64,000 nucleotides of DNA from an uncultured Porphyromonadaceae bacterium (GTDB lineage: Bacteria > Bacteroidota > Bacteroidia > Bacteroidales > Muribaculaceae): assembly GCA_947177635.1 (NCBI GenBank), contig CAMWVQ010000005.1, positions 22,133-86,132 of the forward strand, written 5' to 3'. Both the position numbers and the translations under genes were made by a program. Shown here in pieces: positions 32,276 to 43,000 of the stretch (positions within the stretch are counted from its first letter, which is position 1; each line of letters opens with the position of its first letter). The notes beneath the pieces are model-generated. The model was given only the letters and a program-made list of their open reading frames with translations, made no database searches and had not been told where the DNA came from.

Positions 32276-33391
32276 TCATTCTTCGGTGACCTCACCGACA
32301 TTTGAAGTCCGGAACAACTCCCTTGCGGCCCGGGCGAAATCGCGGGCACGTCCTTTCCAGGCCTCGGGCACTGAGTCGACAGGCACCACCCGGTAGTTCT
32401 CCCTGACGAACCCATACCTCTTCCCTACCGGAGCTGTCCCCGCCGACGGCGACGGCTTGAAAGAGCCGTCGACCGGCGGCACGGTGAAAACCAGCCGGTA
32501 TGCCGCGTCGCTGACATAGGCTTTGCCCACGCTGTCGCGGGAGATGGTCACACGGGTCACAAGGCCGCCACGCGTGTCGCGGGTCATCATGTTGGATATG
32601 AAATTGCCGTGGGAATAGGCCAGGAACATCGGGCGCCCGGTCCTGGCGTTGTCGCGCAGCTCCATCGGCTGCACCACATGGGGATGGCCCCCCATAATTA
32701 TATCCACCCCTTCATCCTCGAGGAAACGCGCCCACTGTTTTTCATACCTGACAGGCGCAAGGGTGTATTCCTCCCCCCAGTGCATGGCCGCCACTATTAT
32801 CTCGGCCCCAGCGTTGCGTGCTTTGGCGATGTCGGCGCGTATGAGGTCGGCGTTGATGTAATCCACCACGGCGTCGCCGCTGACGGTGAAGCCGTTGGTG
32901 CCGTAGGTGTAATTTACAAACCCCACCTTGAAACCGCTGATGTCGACCACCAGCGGCATGCGGGAGGCTCGTTCGGCGGCGTCGGTGTATGTGCCGATAT
33001 GCGCCAGCCCGAGCGAATCAAGCGCGGCCACGGTCTGTTTGAGTCCGCGGTCGCGCCTGTCAAGGGTATGGTTGTTGGCGGTCAGGAAAAGGTCGAAACC
33101 CGCATCGGCGAGCGCCTCGACATAGCTCACCGGGGCGTTGAACTGGGGATAGCCGGAATATTGGCCACCGGCCACGGGTGTCTCGAGGTTGACAACCGCA
33201 TAATCGGCCTGACGGACATATGGGGCAATCGCCGAGAAGCAGTATGAATAATCATACCCCTCCCCACCCCTCTTCGCGGCCTCAAGCTGGCCGGTGTGCA
33301 TCATGGCGTCACCGGCGAACACCAGCTCTATCTCCCCCGCCGAAGCGAGGGACATCACGAAAGCCGCAGCTGCCGCCACAAGACTGTTCAT
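32276..33391 (-). CDS. CapA family secreted metallophosphatase-fold protein
   Basis: 371 residues with signal peptide (MNSLVAAAAAFVMSLASAGE). The CapA (PGA_cap) fold shows LVFAGDAMMHTGQL, YAVVNLETPVAGGQYSGYP, LTANNHTLDRRDRGLKQTV and IIVAAMHWGEEYTLAP, then IMGGHPHVVQPMEL. In Bacillus, CapA aids poly-gamma-glutamate capsule export, but most Bacteroidetes members have unknown substrates. It follows folD by 40 bp. Confidence 0.9.
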   Translation of the reverse strand: MNSLVAAAAAFVMSLASAGEIELVFAGDAMMHTGQLEAAKRGGEGYDYSYCFSAIAPYVRQADYAVVNLETPVAGGQYSGYPQFNAPVSYVEALADAGFDLFLTANNHTLDRRDRGLKQTVAALDSLGLAHIGTYTDAAERASRMPLVVDISGFKVGFVNYTYGTNGFTVSGDAVVDYINADLIRADIAKARNAGAEIIVAAMHWGEEYTLAPVRYEKQWARFLEDEGVDIIMGGHPHVVQPMELRDNARTGRPMFLAYSHGNFISNMMTRDTRGGLVTRVTISRDSVGKAYVSDAAYRLVFTVPPVDGSFKPSPSAGTAPVGKRYGFVRENYRVVPVDSVPEAWKGRARDFARAARELFRTSNVGEVTEE

Positions 33392-33431
33392 AGCCCAAAC
33401 ACGGTGATTTCCTTAAAATAACGCCTCAGAA

Positions 33432-34313
33432 TCACTGATAGATGGCTTTCTTTCCTGCAAGGAGGGTGTTGCGCATCAGCGAGACAATCGTCATCGGACC
33501 GACACCGCCGGGAACCGGGGTGATATAGGCGCACTTGGGAGCCACTTCGTCGAACTCCACATCGCCGCGCAGACGGAAACCGCTCTTACGGGTAGCGTCG
33601 GGGACACGGGTGGTGCCGACATCTATCACTGTCGCCCCCTCCTTGACCATATCGGCGGTAACGAAGCCCGGCACACCCATCGCGGCGATGATTATGTCGG
33701 CGTTGCGGCATACCTCCTTGAGGTCGCGGGTGGCGCGGTGACACACCGTGACGGTGGCGTCGCCCGGATACCCTTTCTGCATCAGCAGGGTAGCCACAGG
33801 CTTGCCGACGATGTTGCTTCGCCCGAGCACCACGCAGTTGGCTCCCTTGGTGGGGATTTCGTAACGTTCGAGCAGGGTGAGGATTCCGGCGGGAGTAGCG
33901 CTGTGGAAACAGGGCAGACCGATTGACTGGCGGCCGACGTTGATGGGGTGGAAACCGTCGACATCCTTGCGGTAATCGATGGCCTCGATGACCTTCTGCT
34001 CGGAGATATGACGGGGCAATGGAAGCTGCACGATGAAGCCGTCCACATCCTCGTCGCGGTTGAGCTTGTCGACAGCCTCAAGCAAGGTGGCCTCGTCGAT
34101 GTCATCCTCGAAACGAATCAGCGAAGACTTGAACCCGCACTCCTCACAGGCTTTCACCTTGGAGGCGACATAGGTCTCACTGCCGCCGTCGTGGCCCACG
34201 AGTATGGCGGCCAGATGGGGACGTTTCTCTCCGCGGGATACCATCTGGGCAACCTCGGCGGCTATCTCGGCCTTGATTCTGGCGGCCGTCTCCTTTCCGT
34301 CAATCTTTATCAT
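33432..34313 (-). CDS. folD: Methylenetetrahydrofolate dehydrogenase/cyclohydrolase
   Basis: 293 residues. FolD signatures are [20 protein letters not shown] (with the catalytic Lys region), [32 protein letters not shown] and [18 protein letters not shown], ending [15 protein letters not shown]. It interconverts one-carbon folates using NADP or NAD in the cytoplasm. It follows ffh by 18 bp, so the two are probably cotranscribed. Confidence 0.97.
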   Translation of the reverse strand: MIKIDGKETAARIKAEIAAEVAQMVSRGEKRPHLAAILVGHDGGSETYVASKVKACEECGFKSSLIRFEDDIDEATLLEAVDKLNRDEDVDGFIVQLPLPRHISEQKVIEAIDYRKDVDGFHPINVGRQSIGLPCFHSATPAGILTLLERYEIPTKGANCVVLGRSNIVGKPVATLLMQKGYPGDATVTVCHRATRDLKEVCRNADIIIAAMGVPGFVTADMVKEGATVIDVGTTRVPDATRKSGFRLRGDVEFDEVAPKCAYITPVPGGVGPMTIVSLMRNTLLAGKKAIYQ

Positions 34314-34331
34314 CGGTTTTAGTTTTATGGA

Positions 34332-35663
34332 TTATCGGCGTCCGCGCATAGCGCGCATCATCTTCATGGGATTCTTCATCGCCGTGGCGGCCTTCATCAT
34401 CTTGCGGGTCTGCTCAAACTGGGTCAGCAGGCGGTTGACCTCCTGGAGTGAGGTTCCCGACCCGGCGGCGATACGCTTGCGGCGGCTGCCGTTGATGATT
34501 TCGGGATTCGTACGCTCCTTGGCGGTCATCGAGCTGATGATGGCCTCGATGCTCTTGAAAACGTTGTCGTCGATGTCGATATCCTTTATCGCCTTTCCGA
34601 GGCCGGGAATCATCGACGCGAGGTCTTTGAGGTTACCCATCTTCTTGATTTGCTGAATCTGGGCAAGGAAGTCATTGAAATTAAACTGGTTGCGGGCAAG
34701 TTTGCGCTGGATTTCGAGGGCCTGCTTCTCATCGAACTGCGCCTGGGCCTTCTCAACCAGGGAGACGATGTCACCCATGCCGAGGATACGGTCGGCCATT
34801 CGTGAGGGGTGGAATAGGTCGAGGGCGTCGAGCTTCTCGCCGGTTCCGACAAACTTGATGGGCTTGGTGACGACGGTACGGATAGAGAGGGCCGCACCGC
34901 CACGGGTGTCACCGTCGAGTTTGGTGAGCACCACTCCGTCGAAGTCGAGACGGTCGTTGAACTCCTTGGCGGTGTTGACGGCGTCCTGACCGGTCATCGA
35001 GTCGACCACGAAGAGGGTCTCCTGCGGCTTGATGGCGTTCTTGATGGCCTCGATTTCATCCATCATCTGCTCATCGACAGCCAGACGTCCGGCGGTGTCG
35101 ACAATCACCAGGTCGAGATGGTTCTGCTTGGCATAGGCGATTGCGTTCTTTGCAATCTCTACGGGGTTCTTGTTCCCCTCCTCAGTGTAGACCGGCACCT
35201 CGATCTGCGAGGCCAGCACCTTCAGCTGCTCGATGGCGGCGGGACGGTAGACGTCACAAGCCACAAGCAGGGGACGTTTCCCCTTCTCGCTCTTGAGCTT
35301 GCGGGCAAGCTTGCCTGAGAAGGTGGTCTTACCCGAGCCCTGCAGACCCGACATCAGTATCACAGTCGGATTGCCCGAGAGGTTCACCTGGGCGGTCTCG
35401 CCACCCATCAGGGTTGCCAGCTCGTCGTGAACAATCTTCACCATAAGCTCCTGAGGCTTGATGGCGTTTATCACATTCTGGCCGAGGGCCTTCTGCTTCA
35501 CGGTGTCGGTGAAGCTCTTGGCCACCTTGTAGTTGACGTCGGCGTCAAGGAGGGCGCGGCGCACATCCTTGAGGGTTTCGGCCACATTGATTTCGGTAAT
35601 CTTACCTTGGCCTTTCAGTATTTTGAAACTTCTTTCAAGTTTCTCGCTTAGATTCTCAAACAT
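34332..35663 (-). CDS. ffh: Signal recognition particle protein
   Basis: 443 residues, full length. N domain, then GTPase G domain with GLQGSGKTTFSGKLARKL, LLVACDVYRPAAIEQL, VIVDTAGRLAVDEQMM and VLTKLDGDTRGGAALS, then the M domain with MIPGLGKAIKDI and the RKRIAAGSGTSLQEVNRLL RNA-binding block, ending Met/Arg-rich. It binds 4.5S RNA and signal sequences to deliver inner-membrane proteins. It is upstream of folD. Confidence 0.98.
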   Translation of the reverse strand: MFENLSEKLERSFKILKGQGKITEINVAETLKDVRRALLDADVNYKVAKSFTDTVKQKALGQNVINAIKPQELMVKIVHDELATLMGGETAQVNLSGNPTVILMSGLQGSGKTTFSGKLARKLKSEKGKRPLLVACDVYRPAAIEQLKVLASQIEVPVYTEEGNKNPVEIAKNAIAYAKQNHLDLVIVDTAGRLAVDEQMMDEIEAIKNAIKPQETLFVVDSMTGQDAVNTAKEFNDRLDFDGVVLTKLDGDTRGGAALSIRTVVTKPIKFVGTGEKLDALDLFHPSRMADRILGMGDIVSLVEKAQAQFDEKQALEIQRKLARNQFNFNDFLAQIQQIKKMGNLKDLASMIPGLGKAIKDIDIDDNVFKSIEAIISSMTAKERTNPEIINGSRRKRIAAGSGTSLQEVNRLLTQFEQTRKMMKAATAMKNPMKMMRAMRGRR

Positions 35664-35700
35664 ATGTCGGGGAGGGATTTGCCTTTAAACTATAAAAACG

Positions 35701-36051
35701 TCAGACCAGCCTGTTCGTGGCCGTGTCGGGGAAAACTATCGAAGGTTTGAAACCACGGGCTTCCTCATAGGGCATCGACGCGTAGGCCATGATAATCACT
35801 ATGTCGCCGGGCTGCACCTTGCGGGCGGCGGCGCCGTTGAGGCATATCACGCCTGAGCCGCGCTCGCCGGGGATGGCGTAAGTCTCAAGGCGTTCGCCAT
35901 TGTTGTTGTCGACGATGTAGACATGCTCGCCGGGAAGGATGTCAGCGGCGTCCATGAGGTCCTCGTCGATGGTGATGCTGCCGATGTAGTCGAGGTTCGC
36001 CTCGGTGACGGTGACCCGGTGGATTTTCGATTTCAGTATTTCAACGTTCAT
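35701..36051 (-). CDS. panD: Aspartate 1-decarboxylase precursor
   Basis: 116 residues from the ATG of [20 protein letters not shown], one base after the panC stop; an upstream start would sit inside panC. The self-cleavage site is YIGSITID (Gly24-Ser25), which generates the pyruvoyl cofactor. Conserved [20 protein letters not shown] and [11 protein letters not shown] follow. It makes beta-alanine for pantothenate. Tight coupling to panC confirms the pathway. Confidence 0.97.
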   Translation of the reverse strand: MNVEILKSKIHRVTVTEANLDYIGSITIDEDLMDAADILPGEHVYIVDNNNGERLETYAIPGERGSGVICLNGAAARKVQPGDIVIIMAYASMPYEEARGFKPSIVFPDTATNRLV

Positions 36052-36052
36052 G

Positions 36053-36904
36053 TCAGCGTTCATATTTGATATTGTCAATCAGCCGGACATCGCCGCAATA
36101 ACAGGTGATGCATCCTACGGCCTGACCGTTATGGGGTGTCGACCACTCCTGCAGGGGCTGCATCGTCAGCGGATCGACGATTTCGTAATACTCCACCTCC
36201 ATCTGGGGGTAGGCGTTCAGCTCCTCGGTCACCAGGCGGCGGGTGTCGTCGAGGCTGTGGTCACGCGCCCATTCGACGCTCTTGGAGAGTATCCGGTGGA
36301 TGGCCGGGGCAACCGCGCGGTTCTCGGGGGTCAGCCTGACATTGCGGCTGCTCATCGCCAGCCCGTCATCCTCGCGGCATATCGGACAGTCGACAATCTC
36401 GATCGGGAACTTCTCCAGCTCCACCATACGGCGTATGACGGCTATCTGCTGGAAATCCTTCTCGCCGAAATAGGCGCGGTCAGGCTCCACGAAGCTGAAA
36501 AGCTTGCTGACCACCTGCGCCACACCGTTGAAATGGCCCGGGCGCATCGGCCCCTCCATCACGGCGGCTACCTCCCCGAGGTCGAAGACGCGGGTGTCCT
36601 CCTGGGGATACATCTCCTCCACCGTGGGGATGAAGGCTATGTCGACTCCCGCCTCACGGAGCTTGGCGCAGTCGGCCTCCTCGGTGCGGGGATATGTCGC
36701 CAGGTCGGTGGCGTTGTTGAACTGGGTGGGATTCACGAAGACACTGACCACCACCGCGCCGTTCTCGCGGCGCGCGCGGTCAACCAGTGAGATATGTCCG
36801 GCGTGGAGGGCACCCATCGTGGGCACCAGCCCTACCGAACGTCCCTCGGCCTTGAAGCGGGCCACTGCTTCTTTGAGCCCGCTGACACTTCTTATTATTT
36901 CCAT
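36053..36904 (-). CDS. panC: Pantothenate synthetase
   Basis: 283 residues. HIGH-type ATP site in [20 protein letters not shown], pantoate-binding FVNPTQFN and [31 protein letters not shown], and the KMSKS-like [12 protein letters not shown]. It ligates pantoate and beta-alanine using ATP. It is transcribed with panD, from promoter box TAACTTTG, divergent from recR. Confidence 0.97.
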   Translation of the reverse strand: MEIIRSVSGLKEAVARFKAEGRSVGLVPTMGALHAGHISLVDRARRENGAVVVSVFVNPTQFNNATDLATYPRTEEADCAKLREAGVDIAFIPTVEEMYPQEDTRVFDLGEVAAVMEGPMRPGHFNGVAQVVSKLFSFVEPDRAYFGEKDFQQIAVIRRMVELEKFPIEIVDCPICREDDGLAMSSRNVRLTPENRAVAPAIHRILSKSVEWARDHSLDDTRRLVTEELNAYPQMEVEYYEIVDPLTMQPLQEWSTPHNGQAVGCITCYCGDVRLIDNIKYER

Positions 36905-36933
36905 TTGTTAACAGTCAGGAATTTTTACGGGTG

Positions 36934-36941
36934 CAAAGTTA
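36934..36941 (-). promoter_or_regulatory. Promoter -7 box of panC-panD
   Basis: TAACTTTG on the minus strand, 29 nt before the panC start, in a 128-bp divergent region shared with recR. Confidence 0.6.
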
Positions 36942-36985
36942 CGTTTTTTTTCAACATCTACCGCCAAAAATCCCAACAAATACCG

Positions 36986-36993
36986 TAACTTTG
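36986..36993 (+). promoter_or_regulatory. Promoter -7 box of recR
   Basis: TAACTTTG, 39 nt before the recR start codon; no clear -33 element. Confidence 0.6.
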
Positions 36994-37032
36994 CAACTCT
37001 TTCACCCCCAGCGAGCCATCGAGACATTACAT

Positions 37033-37659
37033 ATGAGACAGGAATTTGAATCCACACTGCTTGAAAACTGCGTGACCGAGATTTCCAGGCTTCCCGGCAT
37101 CGGGCGCAAGACGGCGCTCCGACTGGCCCTCCACCTCCTGCGGCAGGATGAGGGGACGGCCAACGCCTTGGGAAACGCCATCATCGACATGCGCAAAGGC
37201 ATCACCTACTGTGAGGTGTGTCACAACATCTCCGAGACCGAGCTTTGCCCCATATGTGCCGACACCCGCCGCGACCGCGCCACGATATGCGTCGTCGAGT
37301 CGGTGAAAGATGTGATGATACTCGAGAGCACCGGCCAGTTCAACGGCCTTTATCACGTCCTCGGCGGGGTCATCTCCCCCATCGACGGGATAAGCCCCGA
37401 CCAGCTCGAAATCGATTCCCTGATTGCCCGCGTGGCCGAAGGGGGAATCCGGGAGGTAATCCTCGCCCTCGGGGCGACTATGGAGGGTGACACCACCGGC
37501 TATTACCTCTACCGGCGCCTGGCTCCATATTCCGATGTCAAAGTCACCCAGCTCGCGCGCGGCGTGGCCCTCGGCAACGAAATCGAGTACACCGACGAGC
37601 TGACCCTCGGCCGCTCCCTCACCAACCGCACCCTATTCGCCGACTCCCTCAATCCCTGA
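37033..37659 (+). CDS. recR: Recombination mediator protein RecR
   Basis: 208 residues from the ATG of [20 protein letters not shown]; an upstream in-frame GTG/TTG-type extension overlaps the promoter and is rejected. Helix-hairpin-helix [17 protein letters not shown], zinc finger [16 protein letters not shown] and TOPRIM start [15 protein letters not shown] are all intact. It loads RecA at gaps together with RecO. The GNAT gene follows by 20 bp. Confidence 0.96.
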   Translation: MRQEFESTLLENCVTEISRLPGIGRKTALRLALHLLRQDEGTANALGNAIIDMRKGITYCEVCHNISETELCPICADTRRDRATICVVESVKDVMILESTGQFNGLYHVLGGVISPIDGISPDQLEIDSLIARVAEGGIREVILALGATMEGDTTGYYLYRRLAPYSDVKVTQLARGVALGNEIEYTDELTLGRSLTNRTLFADSLNP

Positions 37660-37679
37660 ACCCGATATTACATTAATAT

Positions 37680-38237
37680 ATGGAAAAGGCAGGAAATAAC
37701 AGGGAGACAACAGAGGTCAGGCTGCGGGCGGTCGAACCCTCGGATGTAGACCGGCTCTATCTGTGGGAGAATGACCGGAAGATATGGCCGTTCGGGGGGA
37801 CACGCGCGCCCATGTCGCGACATCAGCTTTGGGAATACGCGAGCAACTACGACGCCAACCCCTTCTCTGCCGGTCAGCTGAGACTTATGATAGAGGTGGC
37901 CACGGATGACGGCGACGACAAAGGGATTGCCACGTGTGGCGTCCTCGACCTTTACGACATCGACCCGGTGAACTCGCGCACCATGGTAGGGATTATGGTC
38001 GCGCCGCAATGGCGCGGCAGGGGAATCGCGGCCCGCGCGCTGAAGGCCGCCGGGGAGTATTGCCGCGACACACTCGCCTTGGCGACAATCGCCGCCGAAG
38101 TCGCCGCCGACAACCTGCCGTCGATAAAACTTTTCGGGGAGAAAGCGGGGTATTCAGCCGTCGGCCGGAGACCGTCGTGGTATCGGCGCGCAGACCGATT
38201 TGCCGACGCCGTTCTTTTCCAGAAAAACCTCTGCTGA
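37680..38237 (+). CDS. GNAT family N-acetyltransferase
   Basis: 185 residues. The acetyl-CoA binding motif is GIMVAPQWRGRGIAARALKA (R-x-x-G-x-G/A type), with an N-terminal VRLRAVEPSDVDRLYLWEND and a C-terminal AADNLPSIKLFGEKAGYSAV. The layout resembles Rim-type or diamine acetyltransferases, but the substrate cannot be fixed. It is probably cotranscribed with recR. Confidence 0.9.
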   Translation: MEKAGNNRETTEVRLRAVEPSDVDRLYLWENDRKIWPFGGTRAPMSRHQLWEYASNYDANPFSAGQLRLMIEVATDDGDDKGIATCGVLDLYDIDPVNSRTMVGIMVAPQWRGRGIAARALKAAGEYCRDTLALATIAAEVAADNLPSIKLFGEKAGYSAVGRRPSWYRRADRFADAVLFQKNLC

Positions 38238-38334
38238 CACAATTTTTTTCACCACCCCCGACAAGCTACGCGCCCGACCGGAACCAACCGGCCGGGCGAT
38301 GTTTTTAAGGGTGTCGCCATACACGCAACTCATT

Positions 38335-38385
38335 GGAAACGTTCCCGTTAATCACGCCGGCCGGATTGGAAACGTTCCCGTTAAT
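38335..38385. promoter_or_regulatory. Tandem LacI-type operator sites upstream of the PUL
   Basis: The 18-bp sequence GGAAACGTTCCCGTTAAT occurs twice, at 38335 and 38368, exactly 33 bp apart, about three helical turns. Its core GGnAACGTTCC is palindromic and CG-centred, the form recognised by LacI-family proteins. The same core precedes the symporter gene at 44688-44725. The sites lie 40-90 bp upstream of the -7 box of the first PUL gene. Confidence 0.75.
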
Positions 38386-38424
38386 TTTTTCGGCAAATTC
38401 CGAAAATAGAGAACGGAATATGTA

Positions 38425-38432
38425 TATCTTTG
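38425..38432 (+). promoter_or_regulatory. Promoter -7 box of the first PUL gene
   Basis: TATCTTTG, 77 nt before the ATG, matches TAnnTTTG. No clear -33 TTTG. Confidence 0.55.
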
Positions 38433-38508
38433 CATCGTCAAAACAAACCAAGACAACGGTTTTTTACCTCGAATCGAACTAACTGAACATACCATAAAAA
38501 AAACTCTT

Positions 38509-39927
38509 ATGAAACATTTTTCCGCACTCCTGTTCTCGGTGATGGCAGTGGCCGGCTCAACCCAGGCACAAGACTTCACCGTGCTTGCTACCCCTGAAGA
38601 AGTTTACACCTACTCCATCGAAGAGGTCTCCGGCGCAAAGGCAGACTTCAAGGCCGTCCTCGACAACGCGAGCGCGACCGACGCAGAAAAGACTGCCGCC
38701 ATGCAGGCCTACCAGCAGAACGCGACTCCTGCTCCCGGCTATGCCTTCGATATGACATTCCTTATGTCTTACACCGCCGTCACCTCTGACAATGTCGGGA
38801 AATACACCCAGGCAAAACTTGCCGAGACCTGGCAGAACGACATAGACGGACTCACCTTCGGCTCGGGCAGCGTACTGGCTGCAAAGGCACCCGAAGGCAA
38901 ACCAGCTTATATGTGTCTCAACTCAGCCATTCTCAGCAATGAAAGTTCATACAACAAATTCGCTGTCTACCAGAATGTGACACTTTCAAAAGGCTCATAC
39001 GTTCTTGAAAGTGAGGCATACGTCACCGGAGCAGCTAAAACGGCCAATCTTGCAGCAGGCTCCGCTGTCAGCGCCGACATCGTCGGAGGCGGAGTGATGA
39101 GCGACTATTCCGTATCTTTCAAAATGGATAATTCCGGAGATATCAAGCTCGGTTTCCTGCGCAATTCCAAAGTTGGAGGCCTCACGCGCATCTACTTCAA
39201 CAATGTAGAGCTCTACAAGGTGTCTTCCATCATCGCCATCAAGGATGACGCCACCGCCGGACTGGCAGAAGCCACCAATGTCGACATACAGCTCTGCCGT
39301 GATTTCGAAGCAGGCGTGTATGTGCCCATCTGCCTCCCCTTCGTAATCGAGAACTGGCGCGACATCTTCGATGACCTCCAGATATGGAACAACTACGCCG
39401 ACGACGAGCTGACTTTCGCCACTATCAGCGGCGCCAACACCCAGGCCCGCAAGCCCTACCTCGCGAAGACCAAGGCCTCCATCTCGGCCGAAAACTACCT
39501 GATGTTCTACGGAGTGGATATTCAGAAAGGCAACCCCGGAAGCTGGACAAAGAGTGTGGCCGAGGGTGAAGAGCCCTTCCCCGTCAAGATGGTCGGCAAC
39601 TGGGAGACAACCACCGTTCCCGCCAACTGCTACTACCTCTCCGACGGCGCATGGGTTCTGAGCGACGGCTCTGCCACCATCCCCGCTTTCTCAGCCTACA
39701 TCGACGCGACTGCCCTCGACACCCACCCCACCACCCTCAAGATGAACAATGGCAGCGGCACTGCTTCCATTCTTGACAGCGTGTTCACTTCCGAGACTCC
39801 CGCTTTCTCAAATGTCTACAACCTCCAGGGTATCCTCCTGAAGCAGAATGTGGCTACTGAATCCGCCCTCGAAGACCTCCCCGCCGGCATCTACATCATG
39901 AACGGCAAGAAAATCCGCAAAAACTAA
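38509..39927 (+). CDS. Secreted protein of unknown function with type IX-like tail (first PUL gene)
   Basis: 472 residues with a signal peptide (MKHFSALLFSVMAVAGSTQA). An all-beta region of ~200 residues (YAFDMTFLMSYTAVTSDNVG, KMDNSGDIKLGFLRNSKVGG) resembles a carbohydrate-binding or lectin-like sandwich but shows no known family signature. A second beta region follows, with VDIQLCRDFEAGVYVPICLP. The end (YNLQGILLKQNV, EDLPAGIYIMNGKKIRKN) is a typical sorting-type tail. It probably binds the substrate at the surface. It is the first gene after the tandem operators and is followed by a hairpin before the next gene. Confidence 0.85.
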   Translation: MKHFSALLFSVMAVAGSTQAQDFTVLATPEEVYTYSIEEVSGAKADFKAVLDNASATDAEKTAAMQAYQQNATPAPGYAFDMTFLMSYTAVTSDNVGKYTQAKLAETWQNDIDGLTFGSGSVLAAKAPEGKPAYMCLNSAILSNESSYNKFAVYQNVTLSKGSYVLESEAYVTGAAKTANLAAGSAVSADIVGGGVMSDYSVSFKMDNSGDIKLGFLRNSKVGGLTRIYFNNVELYKVSSIIAIKDDATAGLAEATNVDIQLCRDFEAGVYVPICLPFVIENWRDIFDDLQIWNNYADDELTFATISGANTQARKPYLAKTKASISAENYLMFYGVDIQKGNPGSWTKSVAEGEEPFPVKMVGNWETTTVPANCYYLSDGAWVLSDGSATIPAFSAYIDATALDTHPTTLKMNNGSGTASILDSVFTSETPAFSNVYNLQGILLKQNVATESALEDLPAGIYIMNGKKIRKN

Positions 39928-39950
39928 TTCCTTTTTCATAATTCCACTTA

Positions 39951-39976
39951 CAGGGGCGCGCCGTGGCGCGCCCCTG
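39951..39976 (+). terminator. GC-rich hairpin between the first two PUL genes
   Basis: CAGGGGCGCGCC and GGCGCGCCCCTG are perfect 12-bp arms with a 2-nt loop, followed by TTGTTT. It could partly terminate transcription so that the upstream gene is expressed more than the large gene behind it. Confidence 0.65.
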
Positions 39977-40005
39977 TTGTTTAACCACCACACCTGACAC
40001 CTGCC

Positions 40006-43000
40006 ATGACACGCCGCACCACAGCTTCCATCTTTTCCTCATTTCTGCTCGCAGCCTCGGCTGCGGCCCAGTCCTCCTCATACCTTATCGAGGGGGAAGC
40101 ATTCCAGTTCAAAGGAAAATGGGTAGTTGAGAAGTCTTCCGACTGTCTCGGATCCGCGATGCTGCGTGTCTACCAGGACAACCGCGCCGAGCCTGAGGAG
40201 GACGCGCTGACAGTAGTCAACATCACCGAGGGCGGCACATACCGCGTATGGACCCGCTCGCAGGATTACGCCAACTCTGCCCGCCCGCGCACATTCACCC
40301 TCACCGTCGACGGGAAGCGTATGGCCCAGAGCGGCAACCACGGTGTGGCGGCCTTCCACTGGGAGATGGTCGGCGAGGTCACCCTTGACCGCAAGCCGAC
40401 CCTGCTGCGTCTCAGCGACACCGGACTGTATTTCGGACGTTGTGACGCCATCTTCCTGACCCCCGACCCCACTCTCGACCCCAACACGATGGCCAACACC
40501 GAAATCGCCCGCTGGAGGCGAAACCCGGTGACAATGGACTACACCACAGAAAACGCCCCCTCGATCGGCGCGCCTCTCGATGTCGAGAGCGGCTACACCG
40601 TGCTGGCCACCGCATCCAACGACAAAATACGCGTCAGCTTCGTGCGCCGCCCCTCAGATGGACTGATTGTCTGCAAGACCGATTTCTACGCGGCCGGTTC
40701 CTGGCGGCGGTTCTCCGGCCAGAAAGAGGACAACCGGGTGGCCCTGATTTCAAACCCTTCCACCACTCTTTCTGTCAACCACAACCAGTTTTATCCCGCG
40801 TGGAACAGCTGCACGGCCTCACGCACCTTCACTTTCGAGGGTAACAGCTACCCGGTCGCCATCGACGGCGACAGCAGCAACCCCTTCTTCACCGGGGAAC
40901 TTACCGAGCCCCGCGCGACAGCCGTCACCAAGACTTCTGGCAACTGCATAAAGGTCACCTACGACTGCGGCGACAAAGGCTCCCTCACCGGTTACTGGAC
41001 CATTCCTGACACCGGCTCGCACATCTCCGTGAGGTTTCTCTTCAAGCCTGCCGCCGACGGCACATATTCCCTCGCCCTGCACGGCGCCAAGGGTGTGGCC
41101 GACAGCGACGTCGCCGGTGGCCTCATGCCGCCGATGTATGCAGGCCTGCGCCTCCCCTCCACACCCCAGATGCTTTTCTCCTCGATGATGCCCCAGTGTC
41201 TGGCCGCTGTCTCCCGCCTCGAAAGCCACGGCAAGGCGACGGCGTTTGTCACCGCCGACCTCGACGGCTTCACTAATGCCTGGGGCGGCTATGACTACTC
41301 CCCTGTCGGGTTCACCCTCCGCAACAGCCTCGGCGAGCTGCAGCCTGTTGGCATCTCCCCCCTCCCCGGCATGGCCGACGCCAAGGTCAAGAGCGGCCGC
41401 ACGATGGAGGCCCGGTTCATCACCGGTGTAATCGAGGGGGCGTGGGATGACCTCCTGGAATACGCGAGCGAGAATATCTTCGGGGTATCTGACTACCGCC
41501 GCCCGAGCGGAAGCTCTCTCACCGAGACCATGGCAAACATCGTCAGGCTGATCAAGGATGACACCCACAGCGGATGGGAACCCTCCCTGAAGGGGTTCTG
41601 GGACATCGAGGCCGACGGCAACACTACCCCGACTGTCGTCCATTCCGCCCCGCTGGCCCTTATCGGGGCCTCTGCCCTCACCGACGACGAGCAGCTCTAC
41701 GAAAGCCGCGCCCTCCCCACCATCGAATACCTCCTCTCCCGCAACGGCTACCGCACCCGCGCGAATGCCCCTGCCCCGTTGGCCCCACTTGTGTCGCAGT
41801 TCCCCACCACCCTGTATGAGGGAGTCAACACCCTCACCGGCGGACTCAACCCCTGGCTCTCCGCGCTCGCCCTCCCCGACGGGGAGACCCGCGCCGCCAA
41901 CGGCTATTTCAGCACCCTCCAGCTTTTCAGCCAGGAGCTGGCCGCCTACCGCCTGACCGGGGATTCCCGGCGCCTCGACAACGCGCGCGCGCTCGCCGAC
42001 GCATATGTAGGGGAACTGACAGGCGACCGACTCGCCGACATGGCCGCCGGAAGTTTCTACAACAGCCAGATGATTCCCGACTGGACTCCGCTGCTCGACA
42101 TCTACAAGCTTACCGGGGATGAACGTTACCTCCAGGCCGCCATCCACGGGGCGTCACACACCGTTGCCGGTGTCAAGACCTGGCCAAGAGTCGCCGATGG
42201 GATGCAGACAATCCATCCCGGCGGCACATACGACGGGGTGACCACCATCTGGTGGAAAGGGGCGGAGCAATACCGCCTCGGTTTCCCCCGGAAGGCGGGA
42301 GACTCCCCCGAACATGACGTGGAGGCCTGGAAAGTGTCGTCGGTCGGACTCGGCATGGAGCAGCCGGCCACATACTTCCTGCGCACCGCCGGGAAGACCG
42401 TCCGCCCCGTCTACATGAGTTCCTGGGCCCCGCGCCTCATGGACCTCGGCGCCCTCAGCGGAAAAGGCATCTTCGACACCTACGCCCGCAACGCCGTCAT
42501 AGGCCGTGGCGAGAACTACCCCGGATACTACGCCACCGGATACACCGACATCCCCGCCTCACCCCGTTTCCCCTATGAAGGCCCCGATGTCAGCTCCATC
42601 TATTACCACCATATTCCCGCCTACCTGGCGATGACCCAGGATTTCCTCGTGACCGAGTTCATCACCCGCAGCAACGGCGCGGTATCATTCGAGGGCGCCC
42701 GCCAGGAGGGATTCGTCTGGTTCGCCAACAACATCTACGGCAACGCCCGCGGAACCATCCTCGGTGAACCGGCGCAGCTCTACATGCCCCTCGACTGCGT
42801 GACCTGCGACAACCCCGACATCAACATACTGACCGCCCGCAACTCCTCGCGGCTGTTCATACTCCTCACCAACGACGGTACTGCCGACGCAAACGTGAGC
42901 CTCACCATCGGCGAACAGCTCCGCACCCGTCTCATCAACCCCGAGACTACGGTGACGGCGAAGGTGGCCCCGAGGGATGTCACCATCCTCACCCTCGACG

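Noticed and set aside
40819..42147. 442-codon open frame on the minus strand
   Set aside because: Antisense to the 1152-residue PUL gene; Val/Gly/Glu-rich composition typical of complement frames, and no promoter or start context.
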